Below are positions 11,040 through 22,742 of a stretch of DNA of 64,000 bases, piece by piece (positions within the stretch are counted from its first letter, which is position 1; each line of letters begins with the position of its first letter). Under the pieces are notes generated by a model. That model was not told the DNA's origin. It searched no databases and saw only the letters and a list, made by a program, of their open reading frames with translations. The stretch is from Athripsodes cinereus (taxonomy: Eukaryota > Arthropoda > Insecta > Trichoptera > Leptoceridae). The position numbers and the translations under genes were made by a program. Location of the stretch: assembly GCA_947579605.1 (NCBI GenBank), contig OX388321.1, positions 22,001,614 through 22,065,613 of the forward strand, read 5' to 3'.

Positions 11040-11160
11040 ACGTTTTAATTTTTATTGGCGACACGGATAGGACGACTTGCATGTTTATTGCATGCACCTG
11101 GTCTTCTGGCTACCTCACTCATGAAATATGTCATTATGATATGAATGAATGAATTTAATT
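11040..11160 (+). repeat. Repeat A, 3' half
   Basis: GACGACTTGCATGTTTATTG, CTGGTCTTCTGGCTACC and CATTATGATATGAATG align with the end of repeat A. Confidence 0.65.
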
Positions 11161-11630
11161 TTCCAAATTGATGATAATATTTGACTCCATTTTTGTATGA
11201 GTATAAAATAATAATTAGAATGTTAAAAAAAAACATTTACTTACTCCTTTCACCTGATAAATAAAGCGATAAATTTTGATAACTGAAAGATTCACTTCGG
11301 TTAATCGGCGGTAAATTCTACGAACCGTGTTATAATAATTATCTATATAAAAAGAAATCTATACATTATATTAATGTTTGAACGAAGGGCTGGGTGATAT
11401 ATCGTACAAGACTGAAATAAATAAATTTATTTCGTTTTTGTTGCGTCTTAAAATAGACTTTAAAGATTAAAGGGTTAATTCATCAAAACAGTGGGCATAT
11501 TATTATGAGAGTTAATTTATGAACAAACATTTTTTTTCTCATACACAAGCGTGTCGGAATTTCTGACATAAAGAGTGAAGCATTTCTAACGAGTTAACTG
11601 AAAAGAATCACACGTCATATTGAATTACGT

Positions 11631-11834
11631 TTTCTAACTGTGATAATGATTACCGGGAGGGCTGAAACTGGTTATCTTTTAACTAATATTAATGATTTGT
11701 TATTTAAAATTATAAATAACATATTTCATATATTTCTAACTGTGATAATGATTACCGGGAGGGCTGAAACTGGTTATCTTTTAACTAATATTAATGATTT
11801 GTTATTTAAAATTATAAATAACATATTTCATATA
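11631..11834 (+). repeat. Perfect 102-bp tandem duplication
   Basis: 11631-11732 and 11733-11834 are identical as far as I can read. Each contains GATTACCGGGAGGGCTGAAA and TTAAAATTATAAATAACATA. The period is 102, a multiple of three, so a 66-codon frame spans both copies with the same 34 residues twice. The frame has no other sign of coding. Confidence 0.93.
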
Positions 11835-11904
11835 TTCTGAAACATGTTATTTATTTATACATTTTTCTAAATATGTATGATGATTTATAAAATAACTAAG
11901 ATAA

Positions 11905-12150
11905 ATTTTAAATGAGTTACGATGGTTTGGGCATGTAGAAAGAATGAATGGGCACAGAATGGCCCATAAAACATGTTTGGTTGTGAGGAATGGTGCTCGG
12001 AATGACAAGATCATATATAAACTAGATCTTATTGGACGGTCACGTGTAGAGCACATTGAACATGAAAGCATGCATGAGGAATTGTATAACAGAAACATAA
12101 CAGCTCTTGCGTAGATGGCGCTCTTGTGGCTGCCTGAACCCATAACATCT
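11905..12150 (+). mobile_element. RTE-like LINE C-terminal relic
   Basis: GATGGTTTGGGCATGTAGAA encodes the RWFGHVE motif of this family. The rest (GTTGTGAGGAATGGTGCTCG, GATCTTATTGGACGGTCACG) is frame-broken. The same unusual second half recurs at 23700-23830. Confidence 0.6.
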
Positions 12151-12221
12151 TCAATTTTTTATATTTTGTTTTTAGTATTTTGTTGTCTTAATTAATTGAT
12201 AAATTTTAATAACACAGAAAT

Positions 12222-12350
12222 ATGAAATTAAATCTTTTAAAGTTTGTGGCTCTCCTAGTCCTCATCTTCCAAGTTTTCCAGTCCCCTGCATCCTCCGAGC
12301 GCAACTTTGCCTCCTTCAGGTCTCTGGCAATTGTGTTACTTTCATTGTAG
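12222..12350 (+). CDS. Small ORF with signal-peptide-like start, 42 aa
   Basis: ATG at 12222 begins MKLNLLKF, then a hydrophobic VALLVLIFQVF core, QSPASSERNFASF, and a TAG at 12348-12350. The shape is that of a secreted-peptide leader. A weak donor (CAG then GTCTCT) follows the SF residues and would leave phase 2; GTAAAA follows the stop. It could be a relic exon, a small secreted peptide or chance. I know no homologue. Confidence 0.3.
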   Translation: MKLNLLKFVALLVLIFQVFQSPASSERNFASFRSLAIVLLSL

Positions 12351-13185
12351 GTAAAAAATAGAGCCCTTTATTTATGAAATTGCATGAAGAGTACTTACTA
12401 TATTGTGAATGCATTGGTTGAAACTCACAGCAATCAGATGTCTCCTTAACTTCTCTTAAACCCTCTTTTTTACATTTTCTTGCAAACTTATCGATAATTT
12501 TCAACCATTTCTTTTGTTTTTTATTTTATTCTGAACACGCTGATGGCATTATTACTACAAAGCAATATCTTCCAGTCATCTAGAGTCCAATAATTACAAT
12601 AATAATATTATTATTAGCATAGCAGTAGTAGGTAATTGCAGTTTCTAGATAGAGACACTAATTAATATGTACCTAATATAAGAACAGAGAACGAGGTATT
12701 GAAAGCATCTATAAATATAATAAGACTTATACCTACGGAATACAGAAGACTTTTTCTTATTCTGTAGAAAATGTAGTAGTACGGTTCATTAATTAACTGA
12801 TTATTATAGGAGAATTAAATAATCCTTTGTCCTGTTTCAAGGGATGTAAAATTATATCAATGTTAGGAATATATCTTCATCGAAAAAAAAAACAACTTCT
12901 TTCATTTATACAAACACAACAGAGTGAGAAAGAGAGAGAGAGAAACGAAATTATTATACAGCTGTCCAATTAAAAAAAATGTGAAAATATCTAGAAGGTC
13001 AAAACCAACATTGCATGTTTCCAAGAGCCGGTTGACAACTGAGTTTCTGGTGTAATTTGATGGAAATATTTCAGCTTGAAATAAAACGTTGCTTCGGGTT
13101 CGCCACGGCAACGGTACACGAATCGTGAGACCTTCACTAAGGTAATAGTAATCAACAACACGATGTATGATATGATGAGTGGGGT
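12351..13185. other. AT-rich DNA, nothing recognised
   Basis: Includes a short (GA)n run at 12925-12945. Minus frames of 60-70 codons carry no motif. Confidence 0.4.
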
Positions 13186-13610
13186 ATGCAGAGAGAACTG
13201 AACGCTATATAGATCTATGCTCACATACTTATTTCGCTCTTTCTACAGCCATATAATTTATCATACATGCACGACGATTTCTCTTACTTAACACACGGTT
13301 GTTTTTGAGAATTCGATCCACGTGATTAAGCCATTTGATTCTCGGACGCCCGCGCTTTCTCACACTCCTTCTTTCAGACAAGTATTTTCTCACTGTCATC
13401 CTTTCATTATTCAATCGTTCCACATGTCCAAACTTATTAACTCCCATTGTGTTCACAACATTTCTCTTGCATTCGCTCATTCTTCTAATATCTACAATCT
13501 TCACTCTATCACACAATGTTTAACCAAGCATTCTTCTCAGCGTTCGCATCTCCACTACATTTATTTTACTTTCATTCTTCTTCAACTACGTCCATGTTTC
13601 AATACATAAC
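13186..13610 (-). mobile_element. RTE-like LINE C-terminal relic
   Basis: On the minus strand the frame 13516-13229 reads VNKFGHVERLNNERM, then RKRGRPRIKWLNHVDRI, and ends with a RRACMINYM segment. This is the family's standard C-terminus in one uninterrupted piece. The ETWT-like upstream part continues to about 13610 with broken frame. Confidence 0.8.
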
Positions 13611-14164
13611 GATAACGAGTGAATGGATATATTTTATTCACAAAAATGACGATCTCATCATTAACACAAAGATTTCTTTTATGCAAGAGTTTGTTGTATT
13701 CGATGTTTCCATATATTCATTACCAACCCTTTACAGCGAAGGTGGTATAATGATAATGTATAATTTTCTATGAGTTGGTAACAAGCAAAAGTTTCTCAAA
13801 ACTTTCTTGTGTTGGAGAAACCTGAACGCACCTCTATATACATAAACCTAGCAGTTATATATATAATTCTATAAGTTTTGTTTGAGACTTTTTACTTCTC
13901 AGTATAATTACGTAAAAAAAACTAATTACTTTCTTCTTTCCCTCTTTCATAGATTGTTTCAGCAAAGGAAATGTGAAGTTACTTTCGCATTTTTTTCAAC
14001 AGGAAATTGGATTATTGATAATTTGAATATAATATTTTTATGAATTGTCAAACTTCGTTTTTGTTTTTAAATTTTCTTCTTGACATATACCCATAATAAG
14101 CAAACAAACTTTAGGTAATTAAAATAATTTAAAATAAAGAAAAACCCTGTCTTTTTTTTGTTTC
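13611..14164. other. AT-rich DNA, nothing recognised
   Basis: No supported frame or repeat. Confidence 0.4.
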
Positions 14165-14392
14165 TGTGGAGCGCCCTACGAAGAATGGCCTTTCACTCTT
14201 TCCCGTAAGTTTTCGAGTGCCCTGTAAAACGCAGGTGTTTAAAAAGAAGACTTTTTTTATCTTAAATTGAGCTTGCCACGCATCCTGAATGTCTTAATAT
14301 TTTGTTGGCAGGACAGCTTGTATGTTTATTACATGCAGCTGGTCAGTTGGCTAACCCATTTGTGGGATATGTCATGATGGTATAGTAGAAGT
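14165..14392 (+). repeat. Repeat A copy
   Basis: CTGTGGAGCGCCC, CGTAAGTTTTCGAGTGCC, CGCATCCTGAATGTCTTAAT and TTGTGGGATATGTCATGATG in order, with a small internal deletion in the GATGAGGTTTGCC part. Confidence 0.8.
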
Positions 14393-14524
14393 AGTTTTTT
14401 TGTTTGTTTTACAAAAGTGTACACAACGTATACCAGAAACATGGCTAGTGCTTTCACCAACGAAACGGTTTTATCATTGATCATACGACAAAATATATAT
14501 AATTTAAATGGAAGTTTAAACCCC

Positions 14525-14765
14525 TTCAGAGATGGGGTTTGGCTGAGAGCACGGCGTGTAACTGTGGAGAGGAGCAAAACACTGGACACCTCCTGACATG
14601 TCCAATGGCTCCCAGACAGTGTCACTGGGAGGAATTCGTGGGGCGAACTCACCTAGGAGGAGCTGCAAGAGAGGTCGTTGCTTTCTGGGAGGGAATGGGA
14701 TTGTAGATGTGGATTTGGTGTGCTTATTATTTGTCGTTTGCTGACCGACACGAAAAGAAGACTAA
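14525..14765 (+). mobile_element. LINE ORF2 C-terminus with zinc-knuckle motif (empty-site copy)
   Basis: Reads CNCGEEQNTGHLLTCP, a Cys-His cluster typical of the C-terminus of Jockey/R1-group ORF2 proteins, then HWEEFVGRTHLGGAAREVV and a stop at about 14703. The 3' UTR holds GCTGACCGACACGAAAAGA. The second copy, at 46445-47300, is split by a MITE; this one shows the uninterrupted target at CACTGGGAGGAATTC (14624-14638). Confidence 0.75.
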
Positions 14766-14769
14766 GATG

Positions 14770-15579
14770 GAAGTTTAATCCTCTCGTAGAACGATGATGT
14801 TCAAGAAAAATAAGTTAATGAATAAACTTATATTAATAGGATTTTAACATTTCGACTTAGTTTAGGTCGGTTAACTGATTTGTATAATTAATATTTAATA
14901 TTGCATTTTATCTGTTGAAAATTTTGCTTAAAATAAAAAATAAAAACCAGGAAATTCATTAAAAACTATCATAATTTAATAATATATTAAATTATAGTTT
15001 CCAATAGATTGAACTGAAGACATTTGGATGTTTTCATTTGTTAAAAATGTTCTACAATGTATTTATTTATATGTTATGATGATGTGTAAGAAAAATAGAG
15101 GTTGTCTTAAAATATCTTGTAAAAGAGCAACATTCTCCAGATTTACACGTGGAAAAGTTCCATGGATCCGGATCTATAAATAGATCATGTAAAATCACCA
15201 TCTTGAGTTTCACGTCTTCTTATTCTACATCACATCATTTACTGCATGTTATGCTGGACAGATATAAGTTATTTCAAACACACAAATAACTGTTAAACTA
15301 TCCATATATAAAGAAGACAGAGTAAAACAAAAACATTCATAGCTGTGTTGAAATCGTTCTTTGCTTTTACTTATATGATCAAATAATGTCTATGCATGTA
15401 TTAAGGTTTTAGAGTGATCCATAGTCCAATGGGTGGATTTTCTCCCAAAGAATTACTGACTTTGTAAGCCTAAGATCTTGCATTATGGCTGTCCAGTTGC
15501 ACAATTCAACAAGTTAGTAAAAGTGTCTTTTATTTGAGAAATAGTCTTTACTTAAGAAGTAATTGCTATTGGAATCTAT
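14770..15579. other. AT-rich DNA, nothing recognised
   Basis: No supported gene or repeat family. Confidence 0.4.
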
Positions 15580-15812
15580 TCTCTCACGCCGTATCCCAAG
15601 TGGGGTAGGCAGAAAAAACGGAACGTCATATTGATCTGTCCTTACATTCTTGTTTCGCTTTTTTTGCAGTCATACAATTTCTCATGCATTTTCGTCGGTT
15701 TCTCTTATTCAAAATACGGCCGTCCTTGAGAATTTGATCAACATGATCAAGCCATGTAGTTCTCGGGTGCCTGCGCCTCCTTACATCCCTCCTTTCAGAC
15801 AAGTATATCCTC
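15580..15812 (-). mobile_element. RTE-like LINE 3' end relic
   Basis: Minus strand: TGGCTTGATCATGTTGATCA, CAAGGACGGCCGTATTTTG and CCTACCCCACTTGGGATACG are the C-terminal codons and 3' end shared by this family. Confidence 0.75.
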
Positions 15813-16320
15813 TATTCGAATGATAGTAAGAATTGGAAAAAAGTAGTCACACTTCGAGTTAGAAGAGTATCTTTTGAAACCAATAAAATTCGTCTTTTGC
15901 AAAAATGACTGATAAATTACGCTTTTAGAGATTTCTATGTTTTTTGCAATTTTTCTCAGCAAGTCTGACGTAGATTTATCAAAATACGAGTATTCATTGG
16001 TAAGTATACCTGTAATACATAAACGCATTTCGAAATGTCATCATTAAGATTGACGCAAGAATTCATACATAAATCTGAACATTTATCGAACTTATGTATC
16101 CAATTAATTAAGAAAATATAATTAAAAATAATTATTATTATCGATATTAAATATAATATGTAATTTAATAAAAAAGGAATGTAATTTAAAATCTAATATC
16201 TTATGAAATCAAATAAGAAACGAATAACTTTAAATAAAAAATAGACTAATTACATATTTTATATTTATACATCGTAAACTGCCCATTGAAATGTTGATCA
16301 AAATATGATTAATGTTTTGT

Positions 16321-16593
16321 TAGACTCTCAAAAGTTCAAAGGAGTACAAAGTTTTGGATTCTTATTCAAAAAGTTTATTAAACTCCTTAATTTTAGTTTT
16401 AATTTTATTTAGTAAAACGGTAGCAGAACTGTCTTCCACAATTCTCAGCATTATACAACCAGATAAGTCTCCAGTCATGATCACAAAAAAAAAACTCAAC
16501 AATCTAATGCCGGGAAATATTCATTTTAAAAATATCTGTGATATTGAAAAATTAAAAATATCTTGTAAAAAAGATGTATCTGAGTTTTTGTAA
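16321..16593 (+). CDS. Unidentified ORF, 79 aa or more
   Basis: An open frame after a TAG at 16321-16323 encodes LLNSLILVLILFSKTVAEL, then a lysine-rich half ending ISCKKDVSEFL. There is no ATG before the hydrophobic stretch; the first possible start is TTG at 16354. It is not recognised. A degenerate transposon ORF or chance are both likelier than a host gene. Confidence 0.2.
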
Positions 16594-16594
16594 T

Positions 16595-16742
16595 AAGCCC
16601 AAATACAACTATATACAACTTTCACAATAAGCTAATTGATTACTTGTGGCGTGAAAGGAGAGTTTGCCGGCACCTGGGATCGAACCGCGCTCCCCTTGTG
16701 TAGGAGGTTGATGTTCTACCTCTAGATTACTGATAAACTCAT
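16595..16742 (-). mobile_element. tRNA-derived SINE, family A
   Basis: On the minus strand: TAATCTAGAGGTAGAACATC (A-box region), then a perfect B box GGTTCGATCCC (complement at 16676-16686), then the GCCGGCAAACTC body toward GGGCTTATTAC. Three more copies at 30636, 32508 and 57076 have the same layout. Confidence 0.85.
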
Positions 16743-16789
16743 TATAATAAAAAATAAATAATATAAGAAAAAGAGAGTGCAAACGAACC

Positions 16790-17040
16790 CCTCAAGGGTG
16801 TACGGACATATATTATATAAATAACAGAGCAAACAAGTCCTGCTTCTATGATAGGGCTTTTGGCGTCGCAGGACCCGTCATTTGGAACCGACTCCCCGAG
16901 GACCTCCGTAAAAACCAGCCGATTACAACGTTCAGGAGCAAGCTGAAGACTTCGCTCTTCCAACATAGTTTCCCGCGCCCTTGAGATGGATACTCCATTA
17001 AACGGCGACGAATAAATCATCCAATATAATAATAATAATA
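16790..17040 (+). mobile_element. CR1-like LINE 3' end, 5'-truncated
   Basis: Encodes FGVAGPVIWNRLPEDLRKNQ, then ITTFRSKLKTSLFQHSFPRP and stop at about 16984. The 3' UTR has TTAAACGGCGACGAATAAAT and an (AAT)n tail at 17025-17042. Only the last 55 or so codons are present. Confidence 0.8.
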
Positions 17041-17276
17041 ATATACAAAAGTATCGTAATTATATGTAAGAGACGATAGTTCTAGCTAGGCTGTGTCTTG
17101 AGAATAGCTCAACATACTAACTTTCAAAAGGTTTCGACGTCCTGTACGATTAAGTACAGAGTTTAAAGACATTAAAGAAACATGATTGTGTAGAGGTGAC
17201 TCAACTGACACAGTTTTGCAATTCCGAATGGAGAAACCTCGTCCTTTACTCCCTAGTGGAGTGTTATAATAAAAAA

Positions 17277-17518
17277 TCTCAAAGTGTGCACTGAGAAAAA
17301 TACTCACAACGAATCATTAGTACGTACTGTCATATTAGGACCAGAGATAGTACAGTCGTTGGTAAATTTTCCAATGATTTGTTTGCGACAAGTTAATATT
17401 ATAGATTCGTACTAATGAATCGTTTGTACTATCTCTGGTCTTAATCTGATAGTAGGTACGTACCAATGATTCGTTGTGAAATTTCGTTAGTATTTTTCTC
17501 AGTGTGGACTCACCTTGA
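17277..17518. mobile_element. Palindromic MITE, about 240 bp
   Basis: Left CACTGAGAAAAATACTC...CAACGAATCATTAGTACGTA and the right end mirror each other (TACGTACCAATGATTCGTTG...AGTATTTTTCTCAGTG). The ends CTCAAAGTG and CACCTTGAG are imperfect. An inner pair GACCAGAGATAGTAC / GTACTATCTCTGGTC is exact. Target duplication not identified; superfamily unknown. Confidence 0.75.
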
Positions 17519-19069
17519 GTATGACAAATTGTGAAATAAATAGTTATATCCTTTCTACTAGATACTATTACATACTTATTAGTTTTTAATATAAGTTGCA
17601 ATCATATCTTTTGCATTATCTGTCAGTCTGTCTACGAGCTTTTTACCCTCTTTTCTATTGCAATTTCCTTTCTAGACGGCGTGCCATGCACCAGTCGCGA
17701 CAAAATTATAATACTGAGTTTTTTTTGATGAAATATAAAAAAATAACAGAAAAATCTGAGTATGAATGAAAATGTAATACTGTTCAATGAATTTTATTTT
17801 CTATGAGACTTAGTTTAGGTATCTAATGTAAATTGTATCTTACATTTAGGTTCCCTGAATGTCAGGAGAGGATAAAGTGGTGTGGCATACCTCATCGCAG
17901 AATAGAAGACTTAAAAATGTTTAAAAATATGATATCTAACGATTATCTGCATCTTTCAAATAGTCACTCATTAACTTTTTTTTTATTAACCCTTTCAGGA
18001 TCGTAAGGTTTTCGTTGGTTTTTCAAAATGAATTAGTCATAACCTAAAAAAATACAATGGAGAAGAATAAATTAAATGATTTCGGATAAATTATAACTGA
18101 TACCTAAATATTTTCTTGATCCCTAAATAGAATATTAAAACAATTAAAAAATTGTTTTATATACAATATTGCAACACTTTCAATTAATCAAAATGTTAAA
18201 AATATTATGTTTGACAATATTATGGTGTTATTAATGCAAAAAAGATAAATTAATTTAACAAATTATAAACCTATCGTAAAACATTGCAATATCACCATCG
18301 TACAATATTTCAATATTTCGAAATAGTAAATATCTCCAGATTATAAAAATTAAGAACTCTAATTCTTCATAGTTGTTGTCTGTTTTGTACTTTTCACAAA
18401 TAAATAAATAATCAAAAAAAAAATGACAAAAATAAATACCAGATATTTGGTATTAACATTTTTGATGATTGAGAATATACCTTTGTGAAGTTTATTTCCC
18501 GTAAACCTCAAAGGGTTAAAGAATCGGATCCCTATGCTAATATTTTAGACAAATAATAACATTTTTTAATCATAGACAAATTTAAATTAATTAGCGAGTA
18601 GTATATTACCAGCCGTCCAAAGTTAATCCATATTATAATGTGAACAGATGGAGTTAATATTTTTTCCTGCATAATTTATAATCTTAAAGTTAGTTCATAC
18701 AACGATCAAAAGGGGGAGATAGCATAATATTTAGGTACCATTTACAAATAATTCCGCCAGACCAGAACGCTTTCATTCCATCTTTAAATTAAATTTCCCG
18801 TGGTGAGCCCTCTCGCGATTGGCTGACGATTTCAAAGAAAGATTGCCGAAGTGCAAATAATAATTATAAAACATTCCTACATTAAAAAAAATTGACGTCT
18901 CCGAAAGACCACCTTGGTGTCGAATTAATAATATTATTATTGTTCTCCGTATAATGATTAAATTTAGTAGTTGTCTTATTTAAGTTTATTAACTGTATTG
19001 TCCCGATTTTTTTGTCGATTTAAATGATGATCTTATGTCAAGATTAGAAATGGTGTTTATCATAATGTT
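17519..19069. other. AT-rich DNA, nothing recognised
   Basis: Largely single-copy looking. A less AT-rich part at 18780-18860 (GTGAGCCCTCTCGCGATTGG, with an ATTGG box) could be regulatory but nothing decides it. Confidence 0.35.
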
Positions 19070-19195
19070 TTTATTTATTTATTTGTTTATTATATTCTTC
19101 ACTGTACATTGGTTACAATATTACAAAATAAAACAGTGTCATATAAATATCAGTGATACAATTCAATGTACAGAGGGCGAGTTTTTAGATTTTTT
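19070..19195 (-). mobile_element. CR1-like LINE 3' UTR fragment
   Basis: ATTTATTTATTTG then CACTGTACATTGGTTACA and GTACAGAGGGCGAGTTT. The same order is found at 48459-48595 and 56340-56465. On the minus strand this is a 3' UTR ending in an AAAT tail, related to the 3' UTR of the LINE at 57855-59183. Confidence 0.65.
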
Positions 19196-19501
19196 ATGTA
19201 CTTTTTCAGTGGTATATCAATAACTCAAACTCAACTCAACACCTTTACCAGATAAGTAATGAGTAGGCAATCGCATTACATTTATTTATTTATTCGTACC
19301 ATCTTCACATTTTCCGCAAATGGGGTAGCCAGAGGACTTCCTGGATGTTAAAAAAAACCAATTCAACTTCTCCGTATCAATTAAACTTGGAGGGCATGCA
19401 TCTATTTCATTGGTTAACAAACATATGAATTGAAACGTAAAGTCATTTCTAAAAAATGGTAATAGGTTTGAATAATTTTCAATTTATTTTAATAAATTAT
19501 T

Positions 19502-19562
19502 TCATCAGTTGTTTGGTGGTTCCCGAGACGGGACTTGAACCCGTAACTCATTCTTTTCTCGA
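19502..19562 (-). repeat. tRNA-like T-arm fragment
   Basis: Minus strand ACGGGTTCAAGTCCCGT forms a T arm with B box, followed by CTCGGGAACCACC. There is no D or anticodon arm on the other side, so this is a SINE head or tRNA relic, not a gene. Confidence 0.45.
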
Positions 19563-19612
19563 GGTGGCTTGGTCCTGAAGCGGTTAAGGGTACGATCCTT
19601 AACGCTTACCCA

Positions 19613-20280
19613 GGACGATGGGCACTATATGAGATGGTAGGCCCCACTGTTGTCAAATGTGAGATTTCATAGCAAAAGTAATATTCACGAAATTGTTGCC
19701 ATATGTAGAATTCTTTTTTGGTCACCACGTTAAATTATTTTTGGACATCAAGTTTTTCGGCACCGGTAAACTTTACATTCGAGTTAGATTTTATTTTTGC
19801 AGGCAAAAATAAAATAAAACCAGCAAAAATAAAATCTAACTCAAATACGAATTTCTTAATGTTTATATTTAGCAAACTTTGCTGGTTTATGTGCCGATTT
19901 TTTTTATCTATTTGTATTACCTATGTATTGTAATAACTGTATGTTTGCGTAAACTATAAAATAAAAATAAAAATAAATAAATATTTGAATTAGATTTCAA
20001 AAACAGATACATAGAAAAAAATTCAAATTAGATAGCAAAAATAAAATAAAACCGGCTAAAATAAAACCTACCTCGAATATAAGCTTTAGGAAATTTGTAT
20101 ACAAATTAGATTTTATTTTTGCCGGTTTTATTTTATTTTTGCAAATAAAAAAAGGAAAAAATATTTCGCCGAAAAATCCAAATAATAATATTATTGTAGC
20201 AACAATTTTCGTGCATACAAAACTATATTTGACGGATATCTGACATTGGGGCCTACCATCTCAATGAGTTCCGGACGATG
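19613..20280. mobile_element. DNA transposon, 652 bp, 8-bp TSD, GGCACTAT/GGAACTCA ends
   Basis: The element is 19621-20272. GGACGATG precedes (19613-19620) and follows (20273-20280) it, exact 8-bp duplication. The terminal inverted repeats are 26 bp: GGCACTATATGAGATGGTAG on the left and GGAACTCATTGAGATGGTAG as the complement on the right, both continuing GCCCCA. Inside, modules of GAGTTAGATTTTATTTTTGC and its complement make nested hairpins, with TTTTTCGGC / GCCGAAAAA as another inverted pair. No transposase. An 8-bp duplication with GG ends fits Merlin-like or an unusual hAT; unresolved. Confidence 0.8.
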
Positions 20281-21420
20281 TCCTGCCTCCTTCGTCTCTG
20301 ACGAAGATATGTACATTATTTTATCAGAAGGAAAAAGAGAGATAATTGTCTTACCAGGTAAAATGATCACTCGAAAAAGACTTACACAATGACATCTTCA
20401 TGTGTTATAGGTATTGTACAAAACACATTTCGCACACCTGCATTAAATTTACTTACATGTGTAGCCTTAAAATTAAAATGGTTAATTGTGAAAATGGAAT
20501 TAGCAATAATATACATAATGTCCTTTAAATCTCATTCTCATACGTTACTTTTAATAAAGTTATATTTTTCTGTTTTTTGTTCTCGGATCTATTATGAAGA
20601 TTTATTTACTTCCTATAGTTTTAGAATGTTCATGAATATATTTTCAGTCGGTCAAATAATATTATGTATGTTCTACTACAAGTGTAATAAAATAAAATTT
20701 TATTGTGTGTATAAAATTTTCAATATTTTATCACATCTAAACATCTAATAGAGTCATTAATTATGAATTAATTGGACAATATTTATGTTTTTTAAGTAAA
20801 TAATGCACATTAATTATTAGGCATTATCAAATGTTATGTATGAAACAACAGGAAAAATAGCACACAAGGAAAAAAATAATTAAATATTATGAAAAGACTG
20901 AAAATCAAAATTTTATACCGGTGAGGTAAACATATTAAAGAAGATTTTTGACAAAAGTGAGCTACATACGTCGTTATTTGGGTATACATTTTTTTTTATT
21001 TTAGCTTGCTGATACCAAGTTTCAGAATTGAGTTATAACTGTATAGGTAGGTACTATGAGGTGCTAATTTGTTAGTAGGTAAAATGTTTTTTTCATTGAT
21101 TATGATAAGTGTATTTTCATATGTTAAATTTAACGGCATAATTATATTTGATACAATATAATTATTATCAGTTTAATCAGCAAAACTCACACAAATAATC
21201 AAATATCCAAACCATGCACACGACATCAATAGATACATTCATTCGATCTCATACAGACATCTCGCAAGCAAAAAGTTGTGAATTCGAAAAACTTAGTGTC
21301 GTATATAGACCAATTTAATACTTACATATTTTTATAAGTTTCTGTTATCTAATCACTAAACTTTAATACAATATAAATTGATGCAATTTGAAAAAAATGA
21401 AAATTAGGCTTGTTTATACA
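20281..21420. other. AT-rich DNA, nothing recognised
   Basis: A 119-codon + frame (20389-20748) is rich in F, I, Y, L and K as expected of AT-rich noncoding DNA, with no domain. Confidence 0.4.
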
Positions 21421-21796
21421 GTCTAGAGCAGTGGTTCTTAACCTGGGTTCGATCGAACCCCAGGGGTTCGGTGAGTCGATCAGTCTTGGGGGTTCAGTGA
21501 AAATCATTAAAAAGCAAGATAGTTTTGCGAGTTGGAGAAAGAAAAAAATACTCCGATAATTCATTAATTAATATGTTTCATGTTTTGATTTAACCATTAA
21601 AATTTAATGTATTGATCTTTGTTTTTTTATTATTTTTTTTCATTTTGTACACTTATATATAAATATATACCTACCATGTTTTGAATTTGTAAAAATCTAA
21701 TTTTATTTTTCAAATTAGGAGGGGTTCGGTGAATGCATATGTTGTAGCTGATGGGGTTCGGTACCCCCAAAAAGGTTAAGAACCACTAGTATAGAG
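21421..21796. mobile_element. hAT MITE, 360 bp, CAGTGGTTCTTAACC ends
   Basis: The element is 21429-21788. The left end CAGTGGTTCTTAACC and the complement of the right end TAGTGGTTCTTAACC match at 14 of 15 positions. The flanks GTCTAGAG (21421-21428) and GTATAGAG (21789-21796) match at 7 of 8, a slightly decayed target duplication. GGGGTTCGGT words repeat near both ends. Non-coding. Confidence 0.88.
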
Positions 21797-21846
21797 TCGT
21801 ATCCTAGTATCTTAGTTCTCACATTTGTCTACTACGTAAGAAAATA

Positions 21847-22025
21847 TTATTTATTTATCACTTGTACACGGCGTGAGCCTTTTAAACGTTAAACATATAA
21901 CAAATTAAAAAAAAAACAATTTGATAGACAATAATAATGAAAATGATAAAAAATGAATTGGTACAAATTTATAAAAATAAACATTAAGATGCAACAAAAA
22001 TAGTAGTAATTTGAAAAAAAAATAA
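21847..22025 (-). repeat. Repeat F copy
   Basis: TTTATCACTTGTACACGGCG, GTGAGCCTTTTAAACGTTAA and AATGAATTGGTACAAATTTA are repeated almost exactly at 33168-33345. On the minus strand it looks like a LINE 3' UTR ending in an AAATAAAT tail. Confidence 0.65.
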
Positions 22026-22742
22026 CAATTATATAGGTAGGTATATACTTACATTTCTTCTCAAATGTTAAAACGTCTTCATCATACATGTTTGTTATAA
22101 GTTATTTTTAAGGTATAATTATAACTTTATAAAATTAAATAAATAAATACAACTTCAGACTTTTTGTATCGGTACTTCTGCTCGACAGTAACAGAATTAA
22201 TGTCCAGTCTTAATAATCTATCTATCCATTCTAACCACTTAAAATCTATTGCGTAATAATATAAATTATACAGTAGATTTTAACTGATAGAATTGAATAG
22301 ATAGATTATTGAAATCGACCGTGAATGAACTTGTTCACGAAACAGTGTAATACACAAACTAAAACTAGGTATTACCTATACAAAATGGTCAACTTCTCGA
22401 ATATGGAGATTCTTCTAGCTAACCCCGAATTATTCCATAAATTTAACTGTCTAAGTATAGACAGAAGATATTGTGATGAACGAAGAGTATTCGCTGTAAA
22501 CTGTAAAATGTTTATAAATGTTTTCTTTGAGTATAATTTATGGTGCGACCATTTGAAACATTGAATGCAGTAGCGCCCGGTAATAGGATACTTCGACATT
22601 CGAGACATTGACTTATCGTAACTCTGGATAACAGAATACATGGACAGTACATTCGATAAACGATAAAAATATGTATTCTCCTACAAGTATATTGCATTTA
22701 TACATCTACACATTCTGAAGTTATATGATATTTTAGAATACC
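22026..22742. other. Unassigned stretch
   Basis: A 79-codon + frame and 89-codon minus frame overlap at 22325-22641 with no motif in either. Mild inverted words (ATAGATAGATT / AATCTATCTAT) at 22214-22310. Confidence 0.3.

Noticed and set aside
20389..20748. 119-codon + frame.
   Set aside because: Composition (F, Y, I, K, L) follows the AT-rich DNA, no motif, no splice or promoter context.
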